Source: Acidobacteriota bacterium | GTDB taxonomy: Bacteria > Acidobacteriota > Terriglobia > Acidiferrales > UBA7541 | Direction of reading: 5' to 3' | Assembly (NCBI GenBank): GCA_003224055.1 | Contig: QHYE01000063.1 | Location: forward strand, 1-64,000 | DNA length: 64,000 bases | Shown: positions 1-9,155 of the stretch, in pieces | Layout of the letters: every line of letters starts with the position of its first letter | Position numbering within the stretch: position 1 is the stretch's first letter | Notes under the pieces: generated by a model | Told to the model about the DNA's origin: nothing | Database searches by the model: none | Seen by the model: only the letters and a program-made list of their open reading frames with translations | Made by a program: the position numbers and the translations under genes

Positions 1-162
1 CCAGCGGTCCCAGCCGTAAATATGCAGGTCCGTCCCGCAAATCGAAGCCGTCTTCACCCGCACCAGCACGTCCGTCGGCCCGGTCGCCGGCACGGCGACC
101 GTATCCATCTGCAAGCCCTTCGCCGCCTGCATCTTCCGCAACGCCTTCATCGTCGTCGCCAT
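1..162 (-). CDS. tdh: L-threonine 3-dehydrogenase, N-terminal part (cut by window edge)
   Basis: The complement of the first 162 bases reads as 54 uninterrupted codons from an ATG at 162 to the window edge. The peptide contains the run [14 protein letters not shown], which matches the zinc-binding start of the medium-chain alcohol dehydrogenase fold and in particular L-threonine 3-dehydrogenase (E. coli Tdh has ICGTDVHIYNWD in this place). The Cys is the catalytic zinc ligand and the Thr-Asp-His triplet is typical of the family. Tdh oxidises L-threonine to 2-amino-3-ketobutyrate in the cytosol. A second ATG lies four codons in (MKAL), which could be the true start, since E. coli Tdh begins MKAL. 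The rest of the gene lies outside the window. Confidence 0.8.
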   Translation of the reverse strand, partial: MATTMKALRKMQAAKGLQMDTVAVPATGPTDVLVRVKTASICGTDLHIYGWDRW

Positions 163-242
163 CTACCTCGTCCCTCGTTCAACGCGCAAACCCCGATGCT
201 AGCACACCGTTTCTCCGCCCGAGTAAGCTTCGCCTCTGTAGC

Positions 243-262
243 GTAGGGGCTTCAGCCCCTAC
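243..262. repeat. Short GC-rich hairpin between tdh and the M28 peptidase
   Basis: GTAGGGGCTTCAGCCCCTAC is a near-perfect inverted repeat with an 8-9 bp stem, followed on the + strand by a T-rich stretch (265-271). Both flanking genes run leftward, so the T-tract is on the wrong side for a terminator of the peptidase gene. The sequence resembles intergenic repeat units common in acidobacterial genomes; its role is unknown. Confidence 0.5.
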
Positions 263-304
263 GGCTTTTTCTTCAAACGTTCAACATTCAAACCTTCAAC
301 GTTC

Positions 305-2509
305 CTATTTCACCGCATCCACCGCCCCAATCTTCTCCAGCGCCTTCAAATACTCCACCACCATCTCCAAAGCCACCGGCCCGTACTCCGCCGACACAGC
401 ATCGCGTATCTCCTGCGCATTCCGTTTCCCATCTGCAAGATTCAACACCTCGTACGCATACTCTTCCCCCGCTCCCCACAATCCCTCATAACTCAGCAGC
501 TTCGGCATCGGCCCTCCCGCCGCCTTTGCATGATCCGCAAAATAGTCATATCCAAACACCGCCAGCGGCCCTTTTGGCTGTGGATTGCGCCGAAAGACAC
601 CAAGGCCGATGCCCGTCGCTGGTGTAGGCGGTCCCATTCGATCTGCAAGCGTTTTTATTGGGAAGAATCTTTCGAACGCTAATTCGCTCAGAGTAATCGA
701 TTTTGGAACAACATGCTTCACAGAGCTAAATAGATCGATCTCCGAATTCAGGTAATGCCGAATCAGATTGGATGATTCACTCTCCGAAAGTAGCGTTGCT
801 CGCCAGCCCAGGAAGTTTCCCCGCAGCAATCGATCGAGATCGATTGCCACTAGCGCACTCTTGGCCGTATCCACACTCAAATCAGCCAAGAAATACCCGC
901 TTGCAGCCCCTATAAACGCCGCCCTCTTCAACTTCGTCGGATCAATATTCGCCGCCGTATCGAAATTCGTGTGAATATACCGGTCCGGCCAGTCATTCAA
1001 ATAAATCGCCGGTATCCCGAACGACGAATCCTGATATACATCGTGGTCGCTTCCCATCGTGTACGCCGAATACTCCGCGCGCAGCGGCTCTTTCCCGCCC
1101 TCGGACGCAACGAAGGGATACTCAGCCTTCCCCGTCGCCGCAAATTTGTACGACTCCTCATTCACAAACTCCGCAAACGCCCACGCCACGTCATGCACAA
1201 AGCTCGGCAAACTCATCGGCCCGCGTGTCACGTGGAACACCGCCTTCGTCTCCGGCCCTCCGCCCACCATGTCCATGTGAATCACTGCTTTAACTCTCTT
1301 GGCTAAAGCCGGGCCTGTTTGCGTTAAAGAGCCCCCGCCAGATTGTGGTAGTGGAACCGAGCCGTCGAAGCTCCTTTTCGTATCAAGCTCCATTTTGTAC
1401 GTGCGCGGAGGAGAGGTTAGCAGAGCCATCGTTCCCTCAATTTCGGGAGGCCAGTAGAACCGAATCGTCCGCGCCGGTCGCGCCAGCTTGCCTTCGCTGA
1501 TCAATTTCTGCAGCGTCCGCGCCACTTCCAGAATCGTCACGCACCCGCTCGCATTGTCATTCGCCCCCGGCCGCTGATGATCCAAGTGGCACGAAAAGGC
1601 AATCTCTTCGTCCTTCAACTTCGGATCGGCCCCCGGAATCGTCGCCGTCACCACCTCATAATTCCCCGCATGCTGCCCCGCCTTCACCACCGCATGCAGC
1701 TTGATTTTTTCTCCCTTCGCCAGCCGCCCCTTCATCGCTCGAGCAGTCTTCAGCGAAACCATGAACCCAAACGTCTTGTTCGCCGAAAACGTCTCCAAAT
1801 GCCCCCACCGAATCAAATTCTCGTCCTCGCCCCACCACGCCGTCTTCTGATTCTGCGCATAACTCACAATCCCGGCCGCCCCAAACTTGCCCACCGCCAA
1901 ATCCTGCACTGCCCCCGGCTGCGCCGCGACCAACACAATCTTTCCCTTCACATCCTTCCCCGCGTAATCGCTCTCCTTCGTGCCCTCGCCCACGTCCACC
2001 AAGTCCACCGTTCCATCCGCACTCTCGCTGTCTTCCGCCAAAACGATCGGCTCCGCCTCATAACTCGCAATCTCTTTGGCGTAAAATACTGTGCCCCGCA
2101 CATTCTCCCCGTGCACGCTGCTAATCGGCTGCCCGGAGCGCACCGAGGCGCCGCCCTTTTCCTCTACCTCCCACAACTCGCCAACCTCCGCATCCCACGC
2201 CGGCCGCGATCTCTGCGTCCCATAGAAAACCTTTCCATCTGCCGGGAATTGCAGTATCGCCACGTCGCTCAACCCATACGCCCGCGCCCGCTCCGCCACC
2301 AGCTCCGCCGCCGCATGAAACCCCTGCGACCCTCGCTGCCGGTGAAATCGCGCAATCCCTTCCAAATTCCGCTTCGCCGTCTCCCCGCTCAACTCATTCG
2401 CCAGCTCCGCCACATCCTTCTCCGGCAGCAGCGGCGGCTTCTGCCCCCTCGCCGCACCCGCCGTCAATCCACTCCCCATCACCACCGCTAACAAAAACAG
2501 ACGTTTCAC
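305..2509 (-). CDS. Secreted M28-family zinc metallopeptidase with PA domain
   Basis: A 734-residue protein with a signal peptide (residues 1-22, MKRLFLLAVVMGSGLTAGAA). Residues about 180-225 look like a protease-associated domain (KGKIVLVAAQPGA). The catalytic core follows, with M28 zinc ligands and neighbours visible as CHLDH (His308), GANDNASG (Asp318), PPEIEG (Glu356/358), HMDMVGG (Asp412) and YIHTNFDT (His513). Members are aminopeptidases or carboxypeptidases acting outside the cytoplasm. The C-terminal 200 residues are not assigned and probably form a subfamily-specific helical domain. It lies 142 bp upstream of tdh on the same strand with a hairpin between them, so it is probably a separate unit. 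The peptide specificity cannot be read from the sequence. Confidence 0.85.
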   Translation of the reverse strand: MKRLFLLAVVMGSGLTAGAARGQKPPLLPEKDVAELANELSGETAKRNLEGIARFHRQRGSQGFHAAAELVAERARAYGLSDVAILQFPADGKVFYGTQRSRPAWDAEVGELWEVEEKGGASVRSGQPISSVHGENVRGTVFYAKEIASYEAEPIVLAEDSESADGTVDLVDVGEGTKESDYAGKDVKGKIVLVAAQPGAVQDLAVGKFGAAGIVSYAQNQKTAWWGEDENLIRWGHLETFSANKTFGFMVSLKTARAMKGRLAKGEKIKLHAVVKAGQHAGNYEVVTATIPGADPKLKDEEIAFSCHLDHQRPGANDNASGCVTILEVARTLQKLISEGKLARPARTIRFYWPPEIEGTMALLTSPPRTYKMELDTKRSFDGSVPLPQSGGGSLTQTGPALAKRVKAVIHMDMVGGGPETKAVFHVTRGPMSLPSFVHDVAWAFAEFVNEESYKFAATGKAEYPFVASEGGKEPLRAEYSAYTMGSDHDVYQDSSFGIPAIYLNDWPDRYIHTNFDTAANIDPTKLKRAAFIGAASGYFLADLSVDTAKSALVAIDLDRLLRGNFLGWRATLLSESESSNLIRHYLNSEIDLFSSVKHVVPKSITLSELAFERFFPIKTLADRMGPPTPATGIGLGVFRRNPQPKGPLAVFGYDYFADHAKAAGGPMPKLLSYEGLWGAGEEYAYEVLNLADGKRNAQEIRDAVSAEYGPVALEMVVEYLKALEKIGAVDAVK

Positions 2510-2699
2510 ATGACCCTCCCCACGCCTCAGTGATACCTGCCTCTCCGCCGCAACCGTTAATCCTGGCTCCGTATCCGTTCAATCCCAAATTCTCGCCACT
2601 CCCTGCTTATTGCTTAGCTACTTCTCGTCGCAAATATAAAGGATCGTAGCCAGCGTTTATAGACTTTCTGCCTCTTGCGCGCGGTGCAAGTGTAGCCTT

Positions 2700-4140
2700 T
2701 CGTGGTGATGCTGCGTCTGAAGAAATTAAGGAGGCAGCGTGATCAAACTACGACATCAGCAACCGAGTTTGTGGCACAGCGGACTAGCGAAAGACATCGA
2801 AGACTTATGGGAACCGTGGATGAGGGAGGTGGACCAACTGCTGGAAGACGCGGCTCTGGTGGAGAGTGTGTACGATGCGCAAGGAAAGCGTCATCCGAAG
2901 AGCCGTACGCGTGGTCGAACACAGACACCAGCAGAGGTGGTGCTTCGACTATTGATCCTCAAGCACGTGCGGAACTGGAGTTACGACACGTTGGAGCGAG
3001 AGGTGCGAGCGAACCTGGTGTATCGCGCGTTCACGCGCATCGGCGATGAGAAAGTACCGGATGCCAAGACGCTGGCACGGTTGGGGCAAGCGATCGGGCC
3101 AGAAGTGATCGGGGAGCTACACGAACGATTGATGGAGTTGGCGCGGGAGCGCGGGGTGATAAAGGGGCGGAAGCTGCGGGTGGACACGACAGTAGTGGAG
3201 ACCAACATCCACTACCCGACCGACGGTAGCCTGCTGGGCGACGGAGCGCGCGTGCTAACGCGAACGATGAAGAAGATCGAGAAGAAGACGGGCGGTTTGC
3301 GCAAGAAGGTTCGGGATCGCATGCGCAGCGTGACGAAACGGGTGATCGCCATCGCGTTGGCCGGGCGAGCGCCAGGCACGGAAGCGGAGGAGCGGCGACG
3401 GAAGGAGTACGCCGGTCTTTTAACCTTGACGCGGAAGATTCTGAATCAGACACAAGGGGTTCTCGGAGAAACGCAAAAGCTTTCGTCGCGGCGTCGGTCC
3501 GGCTTGAGGAGCCTAATCGAAACACTGGAAACCATGGCCGGAAGAGTGCGGCAGGTGATGAAACAGACCAAAGCTCGAGTCTTCCACGGGATCACCCGAT
3601 ATCCCGGCAAAATCGTGAGTCTGTTTGAACCCCATACGGAAATCATCCGCAAAGGGAAAGCCAGCAAGCCGACCGAGTTCGGGAAGATGGTGCAAGTGCA
3701 AGAAGCCGAGAACCAGATCATCACCCATTATGAGGTGTTCGCCGAGCGACCAAGTGACTCTGATCTGTTAGTCCCCGCGGTCCAAGAGCATCAACGTCGG
3801 TTGGGACGCGTGCCCCGACTGGTGGCCGCCGACGCTGGATTCTATAGCTTGAAGAATGAGAAGACCATCCAGGCCATGGGAGTTGCGCGAGTAGCGGTTC
3901 CCAGCCGGGGCACCAGAAGCCTGGAGCGCAAGGAAGTTCAGAAACAACGTTGGTTCCGTGCTGGACAACGATGGAGAACCGGATGCGAGGGCCGCATCAG
4001 CGTGCTGAAGCGCCGACATGGACTGAGTCGTTGCCGCTATCGAGGCTTCCCTGGCATGCAGAGGTGGGTCGGACTTGGAGTCATCGCCGACAACATTATT
4101 CAGATCGGCCGCTGTCTCGCTGTGAAACGGGCCTGAAGTT
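2700..4140 (+). mobile_element. Insertion sequence of ISNCY type, ends not resolved
   Basis: A single transposase gene fills the region. I looked for terminal inverted repeats and a target-site duplication in about 120 bp on each side and found only weak candidates (ACTTTCTGCCTCTTGC around 2663 against ACTTCTGCTTGC on the opposite strand near 4206), so the limits given are nominal. The element sits between the M28 peptidase and a scar of two gene fragments at 4395-5054, which suggests it took part in a rearrangement there. Confidence 0.6.
2739..4136 (+). CDS. ISNCY family transposase
   Basis: A 465-residue protein with features of DDE transposases of the ISNCY group. The first Asp is in VDTTVVETNIHYPTD (about residue 149), the second in VAADAGFYS (about 363), and a Glu in the basic region GCEGRISVLKRRHG (about 416). 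The N-terminal part has a helix-turn-helix-like stretch (AEVVLRLLILKHVRNWSYD). The start is a GTG preceded by a perfect AAGGAGG four bases upstream. The frame is intact, so the protein may be active. Family placement rests on the IHYPTD...LLGDG...VLTR signature remembered from ISNCY annotations; an IS database search would settle the group. Confidence 0.85.
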   Translation: MIKLRHQQPSLWHSGLAKDIEDLWEPWMREVDQLLEDAALVESVYDAQGKRHPKSRTRGRTQTPAEVVLRLLILKHVRNWSYDTLEREVRANLVYRAFTRIGDEKVPDAKTLARLGQAIGPEVIGELHERLMELARERGVIKGRKLRVDTTVVETNIHYPTDGSLLGDGARVLTRTMKKIEKKTGGLRKKVRDRMRSVTKRVIAIALAGRAPGTEAEERRRKEYAGLLTLTRKILNQTQGVLGETQKLSSRRRSGLRSLIETLETMAGRVRQVMKQTKARVFHGITRYPGKIVSLFEPHTEIIRKGKASKPTEFGKMVQVQEAENQIITHYEVFAERPSDSDLLVPAVQEHQRRLGRVPRLVAADAGFYSLKNEKTIQAMGVARVAVPSRGTRSLERKEVQKQRWFRAGQRWRTGCEGRISVLKRRHGLSRCRYRGFPGMQRWVGLGVIADNIIQIGRCLAVKRA

Positions 4141-4394
4141 GCGCCCGCCACGACTCGCGACGCAAACGCGTCGAGCGGCAAAAATTGAACATGCAAGCAG
4201 AAGTACACGGTCTGTGCAGACGATTAGTTCTCTTAGAACACTCTATATTGCGAAGGAAAGTAGTTAGTTAACAAGAACCACCCCACACCTCTCCCCCCAT
4301 TTTTGTAAGTGTTGATTCTAAAGAGAGTTAGTGTCTCTATAAGTCCTTTGTTTTAAACACTTGGGCTCTGTTGACATCCTCGATACAGTTCTCG

Positions 4395-4757
4395 TTACGA
4401 GGGATCGACAAGGAGAGGCTTACGGTGTTTTCTGCTAGGGCAGGAGGGACGATGGCCGAGGTCGGACTCCTGCCCTTGGCTCGCGTGGCGCTGCAAGTAG
4501 CCACGCAGGTTTTGCCGCCCTATCGCTCGCGCTTCAGCAAACATCTCGGCCAGGAGCGGCCCCTCATAGCGCGGGTCGTCACCGAGGTTGTCTCGCTTCG
4601 GATCATACTTAGGGGCGTGCAGGAACGTCGTGCCTTGTTTCGCCGGAAGGTAGACCAGCCCCGTCGCGGGGTTGAACGCCATCGGGTTCCAGTTGTGCGC
4701 GCCCCCGGGGTCCGGCGACACTAACACGGGACGCGTGCCCGCATACGCGTTTGGCGA
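4395..4757 (-). pseudogene. Internal fragment of a PQQ-dependent alcohol dehydrogenase
   Basis: The minus strand encodes AYAGTRPVLVSPDPGGAHNW, NPMAFNPATGLVYLPAK and LGDDPRYEGPLL, all typical of the beta-propeller of quinoprotein alcohol dehydrogenases, periplasmic enzymes of roughly 550-700 residues. Only about 110 residues survive. Homology stops abruptly near 4757, where the opposite strand starts to match a Crp/Fnr regulator, and fades around residue RGYLQ on the other side. There is no plausible start or downstream part, so this is a relic. The downstream reading frame to 4395 is not recognisable. Confidence 0.75.
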
Positions 4758-5054
4758 CTCGATGGGGTGCTCTCGCGGAACATCCGAATCGAAGAGGATT
4801 TGATCGATCAGCTTTTTAATTCCAGCGAGAAGCGACTGGCGCGAACGCTTTTGTTGCTGGCGCGCTATGGCAAGGAACCCCACCCGGAACGGACGCTCCC
4901 GAAAGTGTCTCAGGACCTGCTAGCCGAAATGATCAGCACAACGCGGTCGCGGGTGAATTTCTTTATGAATCGATTCGAGAAGATGGGATTTATTCGATAC
5001 AACGGCGGACTGCAGGTACACAGTTCCCTCCTTAGCGTCGTGCTGCACGATTAA
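4758..5054 (+). pseudogene. C-terminal fragment of a Crp/Fnr-family regulator
   Basis: The readable part begins LSRNIRIEEDLIDQLFNSSE and runs through KRLARTLLLLARYGK to a winged helix-turn-helix (LPKVSQDLLAEMISTTRSRV) and the end SSLLSVVLHD. This is the C-terminal DNA-binding half of an acidobacterial Crp/Fnr protein. The cyclic-nucleotide-binding N-terminal half is missing; just upstream the sequence switches to the PQQ dehydrogenase fragment on the other strand. A GTG at 4767 could start a 95-residue peptide, but no ribosome-binding site is evident. I read it as the product of a deletion or recombination near the insertion sequence. Confidence 0.8.
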
Positions 5055-5104
5055 GCTCCGATTTTCGAACGCGGCGGAAGATGGCGCGGCCACCGGCGAG
5101 TTTT

Positions 5105-6598
5105 CTAGATTCCTCCGGCGAAGCGGCCGGGGGCGAAGATGTTTTGCGGGTCAAAGGCGGACTTGAGGCGGCGCATTTGGGCGACGCCGGGAATCAGTTC
5201 GGCGCGCGAGTTTGCTGGAAGCCGGCTGGAAGCGGGCGCTACAAGTTGCTGGCTCCGGAGGCTGGTGCGCTCCTTCAGGGCAGGCGGGGCGAAGGGAAGC
5301 GATGCGTGGCCGCACGAGGCGAAAACAAAATCGAAAATGCGGGCGATGGATTGCGAGAGACGCGCGGTGGTGTCTTCGTTCACCGATGCTGGGAGCAATG
5401 CGAAATAGATTGTGCCGCCGGCGCGGGCGACGAGTGCGCTTGGGAGTGTGGCGCGTTCGGCGATGTGCTGAAGGTTCGTGAAGAGGGCGGCGTGATGGCC
5501 GGGAAGAACGCTGATCTTGAAAATGACGGTTGCAGGAGAAGTTTCAAGAAGCATTGCGAGGCTTTCGCGAAGGCGTCCCCAGACGGCGGGGCGCGTCGCG
5601 TCACCGAGGATGGCGGTGGAAGTGGCGCGAGATTTTTCTGCGAGCAGAGTGAGTTCGCGCGCGTAGCGATCGAGGACTTCGGTGGTGCCCGCGAAGGCCG
5701 CGCAGAGTTGCCACTCGCGCGGGTTAAACCAGTCGCCGATGGGCTGGAGGGAAGTTTGATCCGCGGCGCGGTTTTCTCCGGCGAAGACGGCAGTCTCCGG
5801 CGTGGCTGGAGTTCGCGTGGCGAAGATTTGGGCTAGTTCGGGGCTGACGATGTCGAGAGTGAGCGGAGTCAGCGAAGAACTGGCGATGGTGCGACGAAGA
5901 GCCAACGCGTCTTCCGCGTTAGGAAAAGACGCAACGAAGCCACGGCTGCCGGCGATGGGGGCTGGGAAGGTACGGAAGTTGAGACAGGTGATGACGGCCA
6001 GCGTGCCGAGCGAACCGATGAGGAGTTTGTGCAGGTCGTAGCCGGTGACGTTTTTCACGACGCGGCCGCCGGACTTGCAGAGATGGCCGGTGCCGTCGAC
6101 AAATTCAGCGCCGATGAGGAAATCGCGCGCGGTGCCGTAGAACTGGCGGAGGGGCGAGTCTATCCCTGAAGCGACGGTGCCGCCAATCGTGCTGAGCGAA
6201 TACCAGGGGACGAGAAGGGGGAGGAATTGTTTGTGTTCATTGAGAACAGAATTCAATTTCGCCAGGTGGATTCCGGCTTCCGCGCTGACGGTGAGGTCGC
6301 CGGGATCGTAATGGGAGATTCGGTTCAGGGCAGTCATGTCCAGCGCGATGTCGTAGTGCGAGGGAGGCATGCCGATGGCGAGCTTGGTGCGGTTGCCGCA
6401 GGGAACGAGAGCGAGCTTTTCGAGAGCGGCGAAGCGGACAATTTCGGCGACTTCTTCGGCGGAGGTCGGTTTTGCGACGGCGGTGGGGAGGACTTCATCG
6501 ACGGCATAGCAGGCACACGCGGCTGCGTCGTTCGAGATGCGAGAGGGGCCGATCAAGGATTCAAGGCGAGCGGCAAAGTTCATTGAGATGGCACTCAT
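5105..6598 (-). CDS. glcE: Glycolate oxidase FAD-binding subunit GlcE
   Basis: A 497-residue protein of the FAD-linked oxidase family (PCMH-type FAD domain). Residues about 40-215 carry the FAD-binding fold with VPCGNRTKLAIG, STIGGTVASGIDSPLRQFYG and GGRVVKNVTGYDLHKLLIGS, the last being a hallmark of GlcE. The C-terminus ends LKSAFDPQNIFAPGRF, the common end of this family. GlcE works with GlcD and the iron-sulfur subunit GlcF to oxidise glycolate to glyoxylate. Its ATG overlaps the glcD stop in an ATGA, so the two are translationally coupled. It is longer than E. coli GlcE (about 350 residues). The gene expected next, glcF, is absent. Confidence 0.85.
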   Translation of the reverse strand: MSAISMNFAARLESLIGPSRISNDAAACACYAVDEVLPTAVAKPTSAEEVAEIVRFAALEKLALVPCGNRTKLAIGMPPSHYDIALDMTALNRISHYDPGDLTVSAEAGIHLAKLNSVLNEHKQFLPLLVPWYSLSTIGGTVASGIDSPLRQFYGTARDFLIGAEFVDGTGHLCKSGGRVVKNVTGYDLHKLLIGSLGTLAVITCLNFRTFPAPIAGSRGFVASFPNAEDALALRRTIASSSLTPLTLDIVSPELAQIFATRTPATPETAVFAGENRAADQTSLQPIGDWFNPREWQLCAAFAGTTEVLDRYARELTLLAEKSRATSTAILGDATRPAVWGRLRESLAMLLETSPATVIFKISVLPGHHAALFTNLQHIAERATLPSALVARAGGTIYFALLPASVNEDTTARLSQSIARIFDFVFASCGHASLPFAPPALKERTSLRSQQLVAPASSRLPANSRAELIPGVAQMRRLKSAFDPQNIFAPGRFAGGI

Positions 6599-8028
6599 GG
6601 GCGAGAGGCGGCTTCAACGGGCGGTTTCCGGACACGGATTTCGCCGCAGCCTTTGTTGAGTGGGAAGATTTTGCCGGGATTGAGCAAGCAATCGGGATTG
6701 AAGGCGTCGTGGACGCGGCGCATGAGGCTGAAGTCGGCGTCGGAGAACACGAGCGGCATGAGCTCGGACTTTTCCATGCCGACGCCGTGTTCACCGGTGA
6801 GTGCGCCGCCGACTTGGAGACAGTAACGGATAATTTCGGCCGAGGCTTGCATGGCGCGTTCGAATTGGGCGGTATCGCGGGGATCGTAGAGGATGATGGG
6901 ATGCAGATTGCCGTCACCGGCGTGGAAAATGTTGCCGATTTGAAAACCGAAGTGCGTACCGATTTTCTGGATGCGACGGAGGGTTTGCGGAAGTTTCGAA
7001 CGAGGAATCACGCCATCGAGGACGTAGTTGCTGGGAGCGAGACGACCGAGCGCGCCGAACGCGTTCTTGCGGCCTTTCCAGAGAAGTTCACGCTCGGCAT
7101 TATCGCGCGCGAGGCGGACTTCGCGGGCGTGATGCGCGCTGCAAACTTCATTGACTGCGGCGGCCTGCGCGGCGACGGCTTCAGCGAGGCCTTCCACTTC
7201 GATGAGCAAGACCGCCGCGCTATCCATGGGAAATCCAGCGTGGATGTAATCTTCGACTGTGCGGAGCGTCCAGCCATCGAGCATTTCGCAGGCCGCGGGA
7301 GTGATGGCGCGGGCGGTGATGTCCACGACGGACTCCGCGGCATCATCGACAGAATCGAAAATAACAAGCAGCGTCTTCACGGCTTCCGGTTGGCGCGAGA
7401 GCTTGACGGTAATTTCCGTGACGAGGGCGAGGGTGCATTCGGAGCCAACAAACAGGCCAGCGAGGTCATAACCGGGCGCGTCGCCGTGTTTGCTGCCGAC
7501 GCGGACGATTTCGCCATCAGGAAGGACGAGTTCGAGTGCGGTGACATGATTGGTGGTGACGCCGTACGCAAGGGTGTGCGGGCCGCCGGCATTTTCGGCG
7601 ACGTTGCCGCCGATGGTGCAGGATTTCCAACTGGAAGGATCGGGAGCGAAATAGAGCCCATGCGGTTCGGCGGCGCGGGTGAGCTCAAAGTTGACGACGC
7701 CGGGTTGCACGACGGCGCGCTGATTCTCGGAGTCGATTTCCAGGATGCGGTTCATGCGCGAAAAAACGAGCATCACGCCGCCGGCGCGGGCGAGCGCGCC
7801 GCCGGAGAGGCCGGTGCCGGCGCCGCGGCCAACGACTGGAACTTCGTATTTGGCGGCGAGTTTGACGGTTTGCGAGACGTGTTCGGTGGTTGTGGGAAAA
7901 ACGACGACGTCGGGGAGGCCTTTTTCGACGGAGCCGTCGTATTCGTAGAGAAAGAGATCTTCCAGCTTGTGAAGAACGGAGTCTTCGCCAAGAAGCTTGG
8001 TCAGCTCGTGAAGGAGGCCTGGGTTCAT
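6595..8028 (-). CDS. glcD: Glycolate oxidase subunit GlcD
   Basis: A 477-residue FAD-linked oxidase. The FAD-binding loops are GRGAGTGLSGGALA (about residue 70) and CTIGGNVAENAGGPHTLAYG (about 125); the C-terminal cap has LTGEHGVGMEK and ends in DAFNPDCLLNPGKIFP. GlcD binds FAD and, with GlcE, forms the catalytic part of glycolate dehydrogenase (glycolate to glyoxylate). I place the start at the ATG at 8028 (MNPGLLHELTKLLG) because a longer reading frame would run into the divergent dehydrogenase gene. It is followed directly by glcE with a 4-base overlap. Confidence 0.88.
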   Translation of the reverse strand: MNPGLLHELTKLLGEDSVLHKLEDLFLYEYDGSVEKGLPDVVVFPTTTEHVSQTVKLAAKYEVPVVGRGAGTGLSGGALARAGGVMLVFSRMNRILEIDSENQRAVVQPGVVNFELTRAAEPHGLYFAPDPSSWKSCTIGGNVAENAGGPHTLAYGVTTNHVTALELVLPDGEIVRVGSKHGDAPGYDLAGLFVGSECTLALVTEITVKLSRQPEAVKTLLVIFDSVDDAAESVVDITARAITPAACEMLDGWTLRTVEDYIHAGFPMDSAAVLLIEVEGLAEAVAAQAAAVNEVCSAHHAREVRLARDNAERELLWKGRKNAFGALGRLAPSNYVLDGVIPRSKLPQTLRRIQKIGTHFGFQIGNIFHAGDGNLHPIILYDPRDTAQFERAMQASAEIIRYCLQVGGALTGEHGVGMEKSELMPLVFSDADFSLMRRVHDAFNPDCLLNPGKIFPLNKGCGEIRVRKPPVEAASRP

Positions 8029-8152
8029 GGGTCGGGCAATCGCCGGCGCACCTGGCACTATAGTGAGAGACGGGGAGCGGGCGCAACGCCAAGATAGGCC
8101 GGGAGCGCGCGGGTGTGTTAGTGTAATTTTCCCAAAATGCGAAGAGGGGCTG

Positions 8153-9133
8153 ATGGCGAAACCGAAAGTGTTCGCGACGCATGGGCTGTTTGAGCCGGCG
8201 CGGCAAATCCTGGAAGAAAGCTGCGACGTGGAATATTGGGCGCAAGCGGAGCGTCCGCCGCGACCGGAATTGATGCAGCGGGTGAAGGACAAAGAGGGGT
8301 TGGTCTGTTTATTGACGGAAAAAGTGAGCGAAGAGCTTTTGCGGGGTGCGCCGAACCTGCGGATTGCGGCGAATGTGGCGGTGGGATTCGACAATATCGA
8401 TGTGGCGGCGTGCACGAAGCGGGGCGTGGTTGCGACGAATACGCCCGGCGTGCTGGATGAAACGACGGCGGATTTTGCGTGGACATTAATGATGGCGGTG
8501 GCAAGGCGCCTTGGGGAAGGCGAGGCGCTGGCGCGATCGGGGATTTGGCAAGGCTGGAACCTGGACCAGCTTGTGGGAACCGACGTGTGGGGAAAGGCGT
8601 TGGGGATCGTGGGATTCGGGCGGATTGGGCGGGCGATGGCGCGACGGGCGAGCGGTTTTCAGATGAAAGTGATTTACACAGACGCAGTGCGCGCGCCGGA
8701 GGCCGTGGAAAAGGAATTGAAGGCGGAGTTCCGGGAAATGAATGCGTTGCTGGCGGATTCTGATTTCGTGAGCGTGCACGTGCCGCTGCTGCCGGAGACG
8801 CGCGGTTTGTTTGATGCGTCGAAATTCTACCGAATGAAGCCGACGGCATTCCTAATTAACACTTCGCGCGGGCCAGTGGTGAATGAAGCGGCACTGGTCG
8901 CTGTGCTGGAAGCCGGGAAGATCGCGGGGGCGGGGCTGGATGTTTACGAAAACGAACCGTTCATCCATCCGGGGCTGAGGCGCGCGAACGTGGTACTGGC
9001 GCCGCATCTGGCATCGGCTTCACTCGAGACGCGTACGAAGATGGCGTGCATGGCGGCACAAAATGTGGTGGCGCTTTTTTCCGGGCAGCGGCCGCCGAAC
9101 GTGCTGAATCCGGAAGTGCTGCAGGAATCTTGA
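8153..9133 (+). CDS. D-2-hydroxyacid dehydrogenase (glyoxylate/hydroxypyruvate reductase type)
   Basis: A 326-residue NAD(P)-dependent D-isomer-specific 2-hydroxyacid dehydrogenase. The Rossmann motif is GIVGFGRIG (151-159). The catalytic triad is visible as Arg239 in NTSRGP, Glu266/268 in YENEP and His285 in APHLASAS. The substrate loop NVAVGFDNID and general likeness point to glyoxylate reductase. It would interconvert glyoxylate and glycolate or hydroxypyruvate and D-glycerate. The start is the ATG at 8153 after GAAGAGGGG. It is divergent from glcDE with 124 bp between, and 22 bp upstream of glycerate 2-kinase, so the block looks dedicated to glycolate, glyoxylate and glycerate metabolism. 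Confidence 0.85.
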   Translation: MAKPKVFATHGLFEPARQILEESCDVEYWAQAERPPRPELMQRVKDKEGLVCLLTEKVSEELLRGAPNLRIAANVAVGFDNIDVAACTKRGVVATNTPGVLDETTADFAWTLMMAVARRLGEGEALARSGIWQGWNLDQLVGTDVWGKALGIVGFGRIGRAMARRASGFQMKVIYTDAVRAPEAVEKELKAEFREMNALLADSDFVSVHVPLLPETRGLFDASKFYRMKPTAFLINTSRGPVVNEAALVAVLEAGKIAGAGLDVYENEPFIHPGLRRANVVLAPHLASASLETRTKMACMAAQNVVALFSGQRPPNVLNPEVLQES

Positions 9134-9155
9134 GGAGTCTTTCGGCAAACCTCTC

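Noticed and set aside
8029-8415. Upstream extension of glcD
   Set aside because: It would overlap the divergent dehydrogenase gene; the sequence has no FAD-oxidase character and the ATG at 8028 gives a normal GlcD start.
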